Positions 1 through 6,690 of a stretch of 54,434 nt of DNA are shown one piece after another; within the stretch, counting starts at the first letter, position 1; the number at the start of each line of letters is the position of its first letter. The DNA is taken from the NCBI GenBank assembly GCA_905210845.1, contig CAJLYG010000002.1:1-54434 (forward strand). Reading direction: 5' to 3'. The notes under the pieces were generated by a model that had not been told where the DNA came from, did no database searches, and saw only the letters and a program-made list of their open reading frames with translations. This DNA is from an uncultured Prevotella sp. GTDB taxonomy: Bacteria; Bacteroidota; Bacteroidia; Bacteroidales; Bacteroidaceae. The position numbers and the translations under genes are program-made.

Positions 1-448
1 CTCAAGCGAGCTTGGCTCTGCTCATCTGGCTTAACGAAAACGTTCAGGAAAAGAATCCTACAGGGAAGACCTTTAGTCAGTACAAAGTGAGGTGCCTGTT
101 GCGGCACTGCGTGAGGCACTGATTAATGCGCTTTGTCACCGTCATTGGGAGGAATACAATGCCTTTGTCGGAGTCGCTATTTATGATGATCGCGTGGAAA
201 TCTTCAATCCAGGCTCGTTTCCTCATGGGATGACACCTGAGAATATCACAGAGCCTCATGGTTCGTTCCCATATAATCCCATCATTGCCAACGTACTGTT
301 CAAGACGACGTTTCTCGAGAGTTGGGGCTCCGGTGTGCATCGGATCGTTGATGCTTGCATGACACAGGGACTGCCAAGTCCAGTGTGGTCAGTAGACAAG
401 GGTATGGTCACTGTGATATTCCTACGACCCAAGTGCTACCCAAGTTAA
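1..448 (+). pseudogene. ATP-binding (AlbA_2/RecG-C type) protein, broken C-terminal part
   Basis: From a GTG at 92 the frame runs to a TAA at 446-448. It matches the end of the GHKL-like ATP-binding domain found in Bacteroidetes AlbA_2-type transcription regulators: the ALREALINALCHR helix, the NPGSFP strand-turn and the ESWGSGVHRI glycine-rich motif. An in-frame TAG lies at 74-76. Bases 3-91 read in another frame as a protein-like segment (LIWLNENVQEKNPTGK), so the 5' part is either frameshifted or a different fragment cut by the window edge. The N-terminal DNA-binding domain is not visible. The frame ends exactly where an 11-bp tandem array begins, and a winged-helix module in the same frame resumes at 521. 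I read this as a decayed or switched-off gene. The family is clear; the native substrate or target is unknown. Confidence 0.7.
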
Positions 449-591
449 TGACAAGAAGGATCCAAGTACCATCCAACTATGATCCAACTATGATCCAAGT
501 ACGATCCGACTACGATCTAAGTACCCCTCAAGTACCCCCTAAGTACCCCTCAAGTATCCCCTAAGTACCATCCAAGCACCCCTCAAGTTCA
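425..591 (+). repeat. Degenerate 11-bp tandem repeat (about 14 units)
   Basis: Units of the type ATCCAAGTACC or CCTCAAGTACC repeat every 11 bp: 425-435, 436-446, then after an irregular 13-bp stretch (447-459) twelve units from 460 to 591. Because 11 is not a multiple of 3, successive units are read in all three frames and encode a PSKYPSTPQV-like linker. Units carrying CTAAGT place stop codons in one frame or another (446, 518, 562). The array joins the ATP-binding part to the winged-helix part. The same unit length and similar wording occur inside the Fic gene at 3483-3537. Confidence 0.85.
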
Positions 592-811
592 GATGTTGAT
601 CGATAAGATGAAGAATGGCTACATGTCTACAAACGACATTATGGAGGCTTGTGGCCTTAAGGATAGAAAATATTTCAGAGAAAGTTACATTGTGCCTGGC
701 CTCATTGATAACGCTATAGAGCGTAAATACCCTAACGAGCCCAACCATCCAAGGCAGATGTACAAACTTACCAAACAAGCGTTGGAATGGAAAAAGTCCC
801 ATAAGGATTAA
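521..811 (+). pseudogene. Detached winged-helix module (C-terminus of the ATP-binding protein)
   Basis: The frame is open from 521, through the last repeat units, to the stop at 809-811. The first ATG is at 593 and would give 72 residues. The segment around STNDIMEACGLKDRKYFRE followed by NEPNHPRQMYKLT is homologous to the C-terminus of the Fic protein at 2617-3807 (ELMSAVGLKNRENF, NSPRHPRQKYLLT). In this family the module sits at the end of AlbA_2 ATP-binding and Fic proteins. It is in the same frame as the ATP-binding part but separated from it by several stops. Whether it is translated independently from 593 is unknown. Confidence 0.65.
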
Positions 812-818
812 AGTAAAT

Positions 819-853
819 ACGTCTAAAGGTGACCTCTGGCCACTTTTGGACGT
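819..853 (+). other. Long hairpin after the winged-helix fragment
   Basis: ACGTCTAAAGGTG (819-831) and CACTTTTGGACGT (841-853) can pair over 13 positions when G-U pairs are allowed, around a 9-nt loop. No T-tract follows, so it is a weak candidate terminator or an RNA-stabilising end. It sits 8 bases after the stop codon at 811. Confidence 0.5.
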
Positions 854-945
854 ATAACCTTGTCTTAATATCAATCTGGAAATGTAAGAAAAACTCAATA
901 CAGGAGGAACTCCTCCATAATTTGGAACCTTTAAAGTAAACAAGT

Positions 946-1245
946 ATGCAAGAGCTAATAACGGTCACAAAAGCGAGATACATTGATGGCTACCGCATTG
1001 AGGCGGTGTTCAGCAATGGTATCAAAAAGATGATAGACTTTGCCCCGGTCATTCAGCGGGCGAAAGGCATCGTGAAGAAGCTGAAAGACGTGGAGTTCTT
1101 CAAGAACTTCACCCTCGATCCCTTTACCATTGATTGGAACAACGAGATAGGCTTCGACCCCCAAGACCTGTACGAAATGGGAAAGACTATCGGCTATGAA
1201 GACAGTATCGTGGTTGACAATAAGCAAGTTGTCGCTGAGCCGTAA
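946..1245 (+). CDS. DUF2442 domain protein
   Basis: This 99-residue protein has the typical DUF2442 layout: an N-terminal strand pair (ARYIDGYRIEAVFSNG), a helix, then FTLDPFTIDWNNEIGFDPQDLYE near residues 63-82. DUF2442 genes in bacteria often lie beside DUF4160 genes, a pairing suspected to be toxin-antitoxin-like, but no DUF4160 gene is seen here. The gene stands alone between the winged-helix fragment and the PIN-domain pair. Its biochemical role is not established. Confidence 0.75.
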   Translation: MQELITVTKARYIDGYRIEAVFSNGIKKMIDFAPVIQRAKGIVKKLKDVEFFKNFTLDPFTIDWNNEIGFDPQDLYEMGKTIGYEDSIVVDNKQVVAEP

Positions 1246-1289
1246 CAAGACCAGTACATAACAAAAGACGGATAAAATCGTCGCAGAAC

Positions 1290-1319
1290 TTGCGGAGGTG
1301 GGATAAAATCGTATATTTG
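1290..1319 (+). promoter_or_regulatory. Promoter of the PIN toxin-antitoxin pair
   Basis: TTG at 1290-1292 and TATATTTG at 1312-1319 are separated by 19 bp and match the Bacteroidetes -33/-7 form. Two copies of GGATAAAATCGT (1270-1281 and 1301-1312) bracket the -33 region, the second running into the -7 element. Antitoxins often autoregulate, so these repeats are candidate operator half sites. Confidence 0.65.
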
Positions 1320-1347
1320 CAGCGAGCAATAAAAAGAAAGGAAGAAT

Positions 1348-1593
1348 ATGAACGAAGTATCAATGAACAATCTATGGACTTATCTGCAAGGATTGTCCCT
1401 AACAGCAGAAAATTGGCAGTGGCTGGCAGAAAAAGCGAAAGAGAAGTCTAACTCTTCTGTACAAGTCGCCTCTCAACCCAAGGAGGTAAAGTATAGAATT
1501 TCCGCGAGAAGACGTAAATTAATGGAAGAGGCTACTTTCAATCCCAAAGACTTTGAAGGTGATGAAAGAGCTCAGTATATACTAAGCAAATGA
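1348..1593 (+). CDS. Putative antitoxin of a PIN-domain TA pair
   Basis: A small, charged 81-residue protein. It begins after a purine-rich stretch (AAAGGAAGAA) and a good promoter. The C-terminal part (RRRKLMEEATFNPKDFEGDERAQYI) is the kind of flexible tail that wraps a PIN toxin in VapBC-like pairs. Its stop overlaps the start of the PIN gene by four bases (ATGA, 1590-1593), which suggests translational coupling. The antitoxin call rests on position and size; no DNA-binding fold is evident from the sequence. Confidence 0.65.
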   Translation: MNEVSMNNLWTYLQGLSLTAENWQWLAEKAKEKSNSSVQVASQPKEVKYRISARRRKLMEEATFNPKDFEGDERAQYILSK

Positions 1594-2021
1594 AAAAAGT
1601 CTTTTTAGATACGAACGTCATTCTTGATGCGGCACTACCAATAAGGGAAAATTTTGTCCGTGCGAATTTTATATTATCGGCATGTGATAATAATGACATA
1701 CAGGGTAGCGTGTCATTATTGACTGTTGCCAACACAGCTTATATTCTTAAGAAAGGGCGTACTGAAAAAGAAATGGTCAAAGTGCTACGGGAAAATTTAG
1801 AAGGACTGCTCGTACTTACTATGGACAGTGCCCAGGTAACCGCTGCTTATGATGTTGATGCCCCCGATTTTGAGGATGTCTTGCAGTATGAGTGTGCGAA
1901 GGTTGCTGGATGCGAGCTGATTGTTACAAGTAATACCAAGCATTTCAAATTCTGTAAGGACATTGAGGTCGTATCCACCATCGATTACGACCAGCAGTTT
2001 ATTGAGGATGAAAATAACTAA
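1590..2021 (+). CDS. PIN-domain ribonuclease toxin (VapC-like)
   Basis: The protein has 143 residues. It starts with FLDTNVILDAAL, giving the first catalytic Asp at residue 7, and continues to DFEDVLQYECA, with acidic residues at 93 and 96, and VTSNTKHF near 112-119. These are the metal-binding and strand elements of PIN nucleases, which in VapBC systems cleave tRNA or rRNA. The start overlaps the antitoxin stop and its TAA (2019-2021) overlaps an ATG at 2021 that opens an hsdS relic. All expected acidic positions appear intact, so the toxin is probably functional. The RNA target cannot be read from sequence. Confidence 0.85.
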   Translation: MKKVFLDTNVILDAALPIRENFVRANFILSACDNNDIQGSVSLLTVANTAYILKKGRTEKEMVKVLRENLEGLLVLTMDSAQVTAAYDVDAPDFEDVLQYECAKVAGCELIVTSNTKHFKFCKDIEVVSTIDYDQQFIEDENN

Positions 2022-2259
2022 TGAACACGATCAAACAACTCATAGAGAAATACTGCTCAGAGGGAGTGTAGCATAAGAAGCTGGGGGAATCTCTAACATT
2101 AATCGTGGAGCAAGAGTAGTAAGAAGTGACTTACAGCAAGATGGTGAGAGATCTATATATCAGAATAGTCTTTTGCCTTTAGGTTATTACAAGAAAAGTA
2201 ATTAAAACATGACAATTCCCGTCCCTCCCTTCCTAGCTCAGCGTGAGATTTTACGGTGA
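2021..2259 (+). pseudogene. hsdS: Relic of a type I restriction specificity subunit (HsdS)
   Basis: From ATG 2021 the protein reads NTIKQLIEKYCSEGV, then a TAG, then HKKLGE: the usual start of Bacteroidetes HsdS. After a frame change, SNINRGARVVRSDLQQDG and SIYQNSLLPLGYYKKSN follow, the conserved region of the first recognition domain, stopping at 2203-2205. The next segment, from 2209, reads IPVPPFLAQREILR, the conserved end-of-domain motif, and stops at 2257-2259. Stop, frameshift and internal deletion all show a dead gene. The ATG overlaps the toxin stop, so the toxin-antitoxin pair may once have been inserted into or co-transcribed with a restriction locus. No hsdM or hsdR is visible. Confidence 0.8.
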
Positions 2260-2262
2260 ATT

Positions 2263-2472
2263 TCATTCCGTGAGACTTTTCATGAGCGTATGAATGTCAT
2301 TGGTTTCAAATAGTTCATCCTCATGGGCAGCCTTGATGGCAGCGTCAAGATGGGTGATACGCTGTGGAGCTTGCTTCTTTGCCCTCCAGCTAAAACGCTT
2401 CACCAATGAACGAAATAAGGCACGGTCATTGGCTAGAATATCAAATACGTATGTTGAATTCACAGTTTCCAT
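2263..2472 (-). CDS. Small conserved-looking protein, possible orphan antitoxin
   Basis: A 69-residue protein with an N-terminal block STYVFDILANDRALFRSLVKRF, a basic middle and a C-terminal helix (FETNDIHTLMKSLTE). The ending resembles the last helix of several small Bacteroides antitoxin-like proteins, where an ordered head is followed by a D..L...L tail. No toxin gene lies beside it on the same strand. It begins 80 bases from the Fic promoter, divergently. The function is not known; the antitoxin reading is inference only. Confidence 0.5.
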   Translation of the reverse strand: METVNSTYVFDILANDRALFRSLVKRFSWRAKKQAPQRITHLDAAIKAAHEDELFETNDIHTLMKSLTE

Positions 2473-2551
2473 ATCTTCTTTTCTTTCTCCTTTCCTTTTT
2501 GCTAATCTACGAATTTATTGGATAACTACCAAACAAAATTCCCTCTTTCTT

Positions 2552-2585
2552 TTTGCTGTTTGGAAAAACATGGCTATATTTGCAA
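2552..2585 (+). promoter_or_regulatory. Promoter of the Fic gene (34-bp copy A)
   Basis: TTTG at 2552-2555, a 19-bp spacer and TATATTTG at 2575-2582 fit the Bacteroidetes consensus. The whole 34-bp block, including the spacer and the following CAA, is identical to 3944-3977 downstream of the Fic gene. The predicted leader to the Fic ATG at 2617 is about 30 nt. Confidence 0.75.
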
Positions 2586-2616
2586 TTACAGAAATTCATA
2601 ACTCCCGTCAACACTT

Positions 2617-3807
2617 ATGACCCAGCAAGATAAACTTACACTCGACTTCGACGAGTACATCCGTCAAGGGGAACCAAGCAAGAAAGAGAAGGCAAGCATC
2701 TGGCAGACTGCCATAGGCTTGCAGGCTGTAGATGGCCTGCAGACTTCTGATTATCTTAAGCAGACGGCACGCAAGCATATCGAAGGTGAGATAGACATTG
2801 ACGAAGCGCGTCAGCTCATTAAGAGCTATTACCAGTCGAAAACACGACGTGAGCCTGACGATGATGAGAAGCAGGAAGCCGATAAAGTTTCTGCCAACAT
2901 CACCAAGATACTGTCCTCTCAGTCGCTAGACTTTTCTACAGGCGGCTTCATCTCCATACACCGCAGGGTGTTCGAGGGTGTCTTCAAACATGCGGGCAAA
3001 CTCAGGGACTATGACATTACCAAACGCGAATGGGTACTGAACGGTGATACAGTGAATTATCTGAACTGGGAGGACCTGCGCCGGGCGGTTGACTACGACC
3101 TTGAGCAGGAACGACAGTTTAGCTACAAGGGTATCTCGCCGGATGCGATGATTGAACATATCAGTAGGTTTGTGTCTGGCCTTTGGCAGATTCATCCTTT
3201 CTGCGAGGGGAATACAAGAACAACTGCTGTGTTTACAATTCTCTATCTCCGTTCGATTGGGTTTAGGGTAAACAATGATATGTTTGCCCGTCACTCATGG
3301 TATTTCAGAAATGCGCTCGTAAGGGCAAACTATAAGAATGCCCGTTTGGGAATTGACTACACTCCTGTCTATTTGGAGCGTTTCTTCCGAAACCTGCTGT
3401 TGGGCGACAAATGGGATCTGCGTAACAGATACCTGCATGTAAGTGCCGGGCATGAATGGAGCGTTCAACCCAATTTGTCCGACCCGACAAGTACCCGACA
3501 AGTACCCGACAAGTACCCAACAAGTACCCGACAAGCTGATGACTTGTTGCACACAGTTAATGCGAATATCAACAATCTGATAGAGATAATCGGTGATAAG
3601 CAGTTGTCGCTTAAAGAGCTGATGTCTGCCGTAGGATTAAAGAATCGTGAGAACTTCATGAACAATTATCTCAGTCCGGCTATTGAAAGCGGTTATGTCC
3701 GTTTGCAGTATCCTAATTCCCCACGGCATCCCCGGCAGAAATACCTCCTGACCGTACAGGGGATAACCTTATACAATGACATGTTGATCCCACTTGGAAA
3801 AGTATGA
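2617..3807 (+). CDS. Fic family protein (AMPylase-type) with C-terminal winged helix
   Basis: The protein has 396 residues. The Fic motif HPFCEGNTR is at 193-201, so the catalytic His and phosphate-binding loop are intact. These proteins usually transfer AMP from ATP to a target protein. Residues about 50-75 (RKHIEGEIDIDEARQLIKSYY) resemble a built-in VbhA-type antitoxin segment. A Pro/Thr/Lys-rich linker near 290-310 is encoded by five 11-bp repeats, followed by a winged-helix module (SLKELMSAVGLKNRENF to PRQKYLLT). Both ends are complete. A good promoter precedes it. The target is unknown; a role in regulation, toxin-antitoxin behaviour or defence is possible. Confidence 0.9.
   Translation: MTQQDKLTLDFDEYIRQGEPSKKEKASIWQTAIGLQAVDGLQTSDYLKQTARKHIEGEIDIDEARQLIKSYYQSKTRREPDDDEKQEADKVSANITKILSSQSLDFSTGGFISIHRRVFEGVFKHAGKLRDYDITKREWVLNGDTVNYLNWEDLRRAVDYDLEQERQFSYKGISPDAMIEHISRFVSGLWQIHPFCEGNTRTTAVFTILYLRSIGFRVNNDMFARHSWYFRNALVRANYKNARLGIDYTPVYLERFFRNLLLGDKWDLRNRYLHVSAGHEWSVQPNLSDPTSTRQVPDKYPTSTRQADDLLHTVNANINNLIEIIGDKQLSLKELMSAVGLKNRENFMNNYLSPAIESGYVRLQYPNSPRHPRQKYLLTVQGITLYNDMLIPLGKV
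3483..3537 (+). repeat. 11-bp tandem repeat inside the Fic gene
   Basis: Four full units and one partial unit of CCCGACAAGTA (3483-3493, 3494-3504, 3505-3515, a variant at 3516-3526, and 3527-3537) encode the linker PTSTRQVPDKYPTSTRQ. Gain or loss of one unit shifts the frame and would remove the winged-helix module. A change of three units keeps the frame. The units are nearly identical, so slippage is plausible. Confidence 0.9.
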
Positions 3808-3943
3808 GATCGGTGAGTTTAGGCTTTATATCCAATTGATAACCTGCAGCTGTACGTCTTCAATGGCTTTTTCATCTTTCGTGCAAACTGCCACGCTTTG
3901 CAGCCAAATCATGGAATACCGCCAAACGTTTACCGCTTTTCTC

Positions 3944-3977
3944 TTTGCTGTTTGGAAAAACATGGCTATATTTGCAA
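3944..3977 (+). promoter_or_regulatory. Second copy of the Fic promoter (34-bp copy B)
   Basis: This block is identical over 34 bp to 2552-2585: TTTG at 3944-3947, a 19-bp spacer and TATATTTG at 3967-3974. The first ATG (3981) is only 7 bases past the -7 element, so any product would be nearly leaderless. The copy lies upstream of the gene-tail relic and the radical SAM gene and may drive the latter. Confidence 0.7.
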
Positions 3978-3989
3978 CGTATGCGTGTG

Positions 3990-4101
3990 ACCGGACGCAT
4001 CAGAAGATGCCCACGTGAAGGCTCCGCTCCACTACAGTCTACCGGAGGAAGAAGATAATGAACTGTCCATGGCAGCAGAACCAAGACCAACAGACGCATA
4101 G
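3990..4101 (+). pseudogene. 3' tail of an unidentified gene (copy 1)
   Basis: An open stretch reads HVKAPLHYSLPEEEDNEL then SMAAEPRPTDA and stops at 4099-4101. Its end is matched at 5949-6000 by LPKKGDDELSMAAEPEP plus a stop, so both are probably ends of the same kind of gene. No start is seen in this frame; upstream is a stop close to the promoter copy. I do not recognise the family. The overlapping frame from 3981 gives a 25-residue basic peptide that stops with TAATG at 4056-4060. Confidence 0.4.
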
Positions 4102-4117
4102 GCTTATTTCTGCAACG

Positions 4118-5476
4118 ATGAAAGTGAAGATGATTTTGCCGGCTCTTGAGGAAGCGGAGAGTCCTTATTGGCGACCCATAAAATATGCATTGTTCCCGCC
4201 ATTGGGGCTGGCCACGCTCGCCGGCTATTTTTCTCCTGATGACGAGGTGGTGTTGCAAGACCAGCACGTGGAAGAGCTTGACTTGGATGACACTCCCGAC
4301 CTTGTCTGCATTCAGGTCTATATCACTAACGCATACCGGGCTTACAAGATTGCCGACAGCTACCGCAGGCGAGGGGTTTGGGTTGTTCTTGGAGGACTGC
4401 ATGTCACCTCATTGCCTAACGAAGCAGCAAAACATGCTGACACGGTTATCCTCGGCCCGGGCGAGGAAGCCTTTCCGAGATTTGTCAGCGACTTCCGTCA
4501 ACATAAGGCAGGGAAAGTATATATGGCAAGGGAAAGGCAGATTGCCGATATTCCCCCAGTAAGACGGGACCTGATAAAACGGAGCAAATATTTTGTTCCG
4601 AACTCGCTTGTCGTCAGCCGGGGCTGCCCCCATCATTGTGACTTCTGCTATAAGGACGCATTCTACGAAGGCGGTAAGTCTTTTTATACGGCGAAGGTAG
4701 ACGCGGCACTGAACGAGATCGACGCTCTGCCTGGACGCCATTTGTATTTTCTTGACGACCATTTGCTGGGCAACCCCAAGTTTACGCGCCAGCTGTTTGA
4801 CGGTATGAAGGGTATGGGGCGCGTGTTTCAAGGTGCGGCTACGGTGAAGTCCATCCTTGAGGGAGACCTGATAGAGAAAGCCTACGATGCCGGACTGAGA
4901 AGCGTTTTTGTCGGTTTTGAGACCTTCTCGTCTGAGAATCTGAAGCAGGAGAACAAATGCCAAAATCTCGCCCGTGATTACTCTGCTTGTGTCCAGAGAC
5001 TGCACGAGCTTGGAATTATGATCAACGGCAGTTTTGTCTTTGGCATGGACGATGATGACAAGGACACTTTCCAAAGAGCTGTTGACTGGGGCATAGAGAA
5101 TGCGATTACCACAGCCACTTTCCATATCCTGACTCCTTATCCAGGCACAAGGCAATATAAAAGGATGGAAGAGGCTGGGAGAATAACGACGCACGATTGG
5201 AGCAAATATGACACGCGGACAGTCGTCTACAAACCATTGGGCCTTTCCGCAGAAGAATTGAAGGCCGGTTACGACTGGTCGTACGAGGAGTTTTACAAGT
5301 GGAGCAACATCTTTAGGTCTTGCACCAATGACATTTCCATCCAGCGCAGTTTCTCCCATTTCCTCTATACCGGTGGTTGGAAAAAGCTGGAGCCACTTTG
5401 GAACTTCCTCATAAAAGCAGGCTTGCTGAACAAAACGTTGCCACTACTCGAATCTTTATTAAAACATAGCCGGTGA
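4118..5476 (+). CDS. Cobalamin-binding radical SAM protein
   Basis: A 452-residue protein from the ATG at 4118, where conserved sequence begins (MKVKMILPALEEAESPYWRP). An in-frame ATG at 4058 would add 20 unlikely residues that overlap the gene-tail relic. Residues about 20-140 look like a B12-binding Rossmann domain (PPLGLATLAGYFSPDD, LGGLHVTSLPNEA, LGPGEEAFPRF). The radical SAM cluster motif is RGCPHHCDFCYKDAF near residues 167-181. Downstream, FLDDHLLGN, SVFVGFETFS and GSFVFGMDDD are the barrel strands of this class. The product resembles the widespread uncharacterised B12-dependent radical SAM family; the reaction is unknown. It sits in an accessory island, with no partner gene obvious beside it. 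Confidence 0.88.
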   Translation: MKVKMILPALEEAESPYWRPIKYALFPPLGLATLAGYFSPDDEVVLQDQHVEELDLDDTPDLVCIQVYITNAYRAYKIADSYRRRGVWVVLGGLHVTSLPNEAAKHADTVILGPGEEAFPRFVSDFRQHKAGKVYMARERQIADIPPVRRDLIKRSKYFVPNSLVVSRGCPHHCDFCYKDAFYEGGKSFYTAKVDAALNEIDALPGRHLYFLDDHLLGNPKFTRQLFDGMKGMGRVFQGAATVKSILEGDLIEKAYDAGLRSVFVGFETFSSENLKQENKCQNLARDYSACVQRLHELGIMINGSFVFGMDDDDKDTFQRAVDWGIENAITTATFHILTPYPGTRQYKRMEEAGRITTHDWSKYDTRTVVYKPLGLSAEELKAGYDWSYEEFYKWSNIFRSCTNDISIQRSFSHFLYTGGWKKLEPLWNFLIKAGLLNKTLPLLESLLKHSR

Positions 5477-5746
5477 ATTGCTTTTTCTGTTCAACTCCGT
5501 TTCAACTCGTCTTTATTATCAAGACCTTGGAAAGAGAAAAAGTAAAATGTACATCGAAAAAAATATTCTTGAGAGCATAAGTAATAAATTCCATTGAATA
5601 TCGCAAGTGTTATGGAAAAAGAAGATTGCCAATGAGCGGAATAGTATCTTAAGATACATCGCAAAATATTATAAGATACATCGCGAAGTATCTTAGGATA
5701 CTTTGCCAAATTATATATATGTGTTCAACAACCTCTCTTTTGTTGG
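5477..5746. other. AT-rich intergenic stretch with palindromic repeats
   Basis: No convincing gene is present. GTATCTTAAGATAC at 5645-5658 (within two bases) is a perfect 14-bp palindrome. The unit AAGATACATCGC-AA occurs twice about 20 bp apart, and a further TATCTTAGGATAC follows near 5689-5701. The cluster could be an operator, a recombination site or the edge of an old mobile element. The neighbouring recombinase tail makes the last two attractive. Confidence 0.5.
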
Positions 5747-5866
5747 CTACCATGTGATAATCTTGTCCACGATTTCTTGCTGTTCTGCACTACTACGTCT
5801 TAAATAGATATGAGTTGTCCCTATACTCTCGTGTCCATCAAATCGACAAGGATAGAAATGTCATTG
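5747..5866 (-). pseudogene. Tyrosine recombinase (integrase) C-terminal relic
   Basis: On the minus strand 5836-5747 reads GHESIGTTHIYLRR, then SSAEQQEIVDKIITW and a stop. This is the end of a phage-type integrase, with the box II His (GHESI) and the nucleophilic Tyr (THIY). Immediately upstream, NDISILVDLM continues the same domain in another frame, so one base is missing at the junction near 5836. Further upstream (to about 5945) only weak similarity remains. The relic points to an old integration event at this island. Confidence 0.75.
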
Positions 5867-5948
5867 AACTTTTAAGGAAATCCTATTGTGTTGTGCATTC
5901 CTGCTGACTTTAACTGGAGCTCATGCAGATGATTGTGGTCTGACAGTT

Positions 5949-6000
5949 GCCGAAGAAAGGAGATGATGAACTGTCTATGGCGGCAGAACCCGAGCCTTAA
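5949..6000 (+). pseudogene. 3' tail of an unidentified gene (copy 2)
   Basis: The stretch LPKKGDDELSMAAEPEP followed by TAA (5998-6000) matches the tail at 4040-4101 in protein and, over about 30 bases, in DNA. Sequence upstream is unlike copy 1. The family is not recognised. Confidence 0.4.
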
Positions 6001-6010
6001 AATACATAGG

Positions 6011-6676
6011 TCAATGTCTCTGAAAGGATTTTGTGTTGCGATGTATATTCCCACCGAAGTCAAGTAATTCGTATATGATTTCTTTCGTTTCACAATGTCG
6101 TTTATCTGTTGTTTTTAATTTTACTACCCTTTTATTTTTATCATAAGTAAAGACACATGTATATGAAATAATGACGTCAGACATATTGGGGTTATATGTA
6201 TAACTATATTGGGTAATAAGACTATCCTTAACTATAATGTCAACATTAAACACATAGTCAACACTAGCATCAAGATGTGTGTAATACTTATTGATATCTT
6301 GTATAGAAATCTTTCTTCGCTCCCCTATTGGCCTTGTAAACGACAAGATTTCGCTTGGGTCATAACTTGACAAAATATCTGCAATAATACATGCATCTTT
6401 ATATATAACCTCGGGATATTTGAGAATTATTCCATAATCAATTAGGCTATTAGATTGACTTAAAAATATCTTTTGACGTGTTATATAATCTGGGGACAAT
6501 TTAATCAATCTACCTTTTTTATTATATACCCCAACCTTTTTTTCGTGTAGAAATAAACTTCTCTCTATCTTACAACTATTGCTTAAAATTTTTACAACAG
6601 TCTGTGATTTCAATTCCAAACTATTTAGAAATGAAATCACAGAAAGTATTAATATCACACGAAATCTCATTACCAA
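6011..6676 (-). CDS. Hypothetical secreted protein
   Basis: A 221-residue protein with a clear signal peptide (RFRVILILSVISFLNSLELKSQ) and a mature part of mixed strands without recognisable motifs. An in-frame ATG at residue 3 (6670) is an equally good start. Base composition is more AT-rich than the core genes downstream, which fits the accessory island. The protein may be exported to the periplasm or surface. I do not recognise a family. Confidence 0.6.
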   Translation of the reverse strand: MVMRFRVILILSVISFLNSLELKSQTVVKILSNSCKIERSLFLHEKKVGVYNKKGRLIKLSPDYITRQKIFLSQSNSLIDYGIILKYPEVIYKDACIIADILSSYDPSEILSFTRPIGERRKISIQDINKYYTHLDASVDYVFNVDIIVKDSLITQYSYTYNPNMSDVIISYTCVFTYDKNKRVVKLKTTDKRHCETKEIIYELLDFGGNIHRNTKSFQRH

Positions 6677-6690
6677 TATTTATTTAGTTT

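Noticed and set aside
2294..2620. 108-codon plus-strand frame over the Fic promoter
   Set aside because: It runs through the promoter and opposes a better minus-strand gene.
3480..3540. CRISPR-like array in the Fic gene
   Set aside because: Units are 11 bp and directly adjacent, with no spacers; it is a coding tandem repeat.
4409..5359. Long minus-strand frame within the radical SAM gene
   Set aside because: Shadow of the coding frame; no motif.
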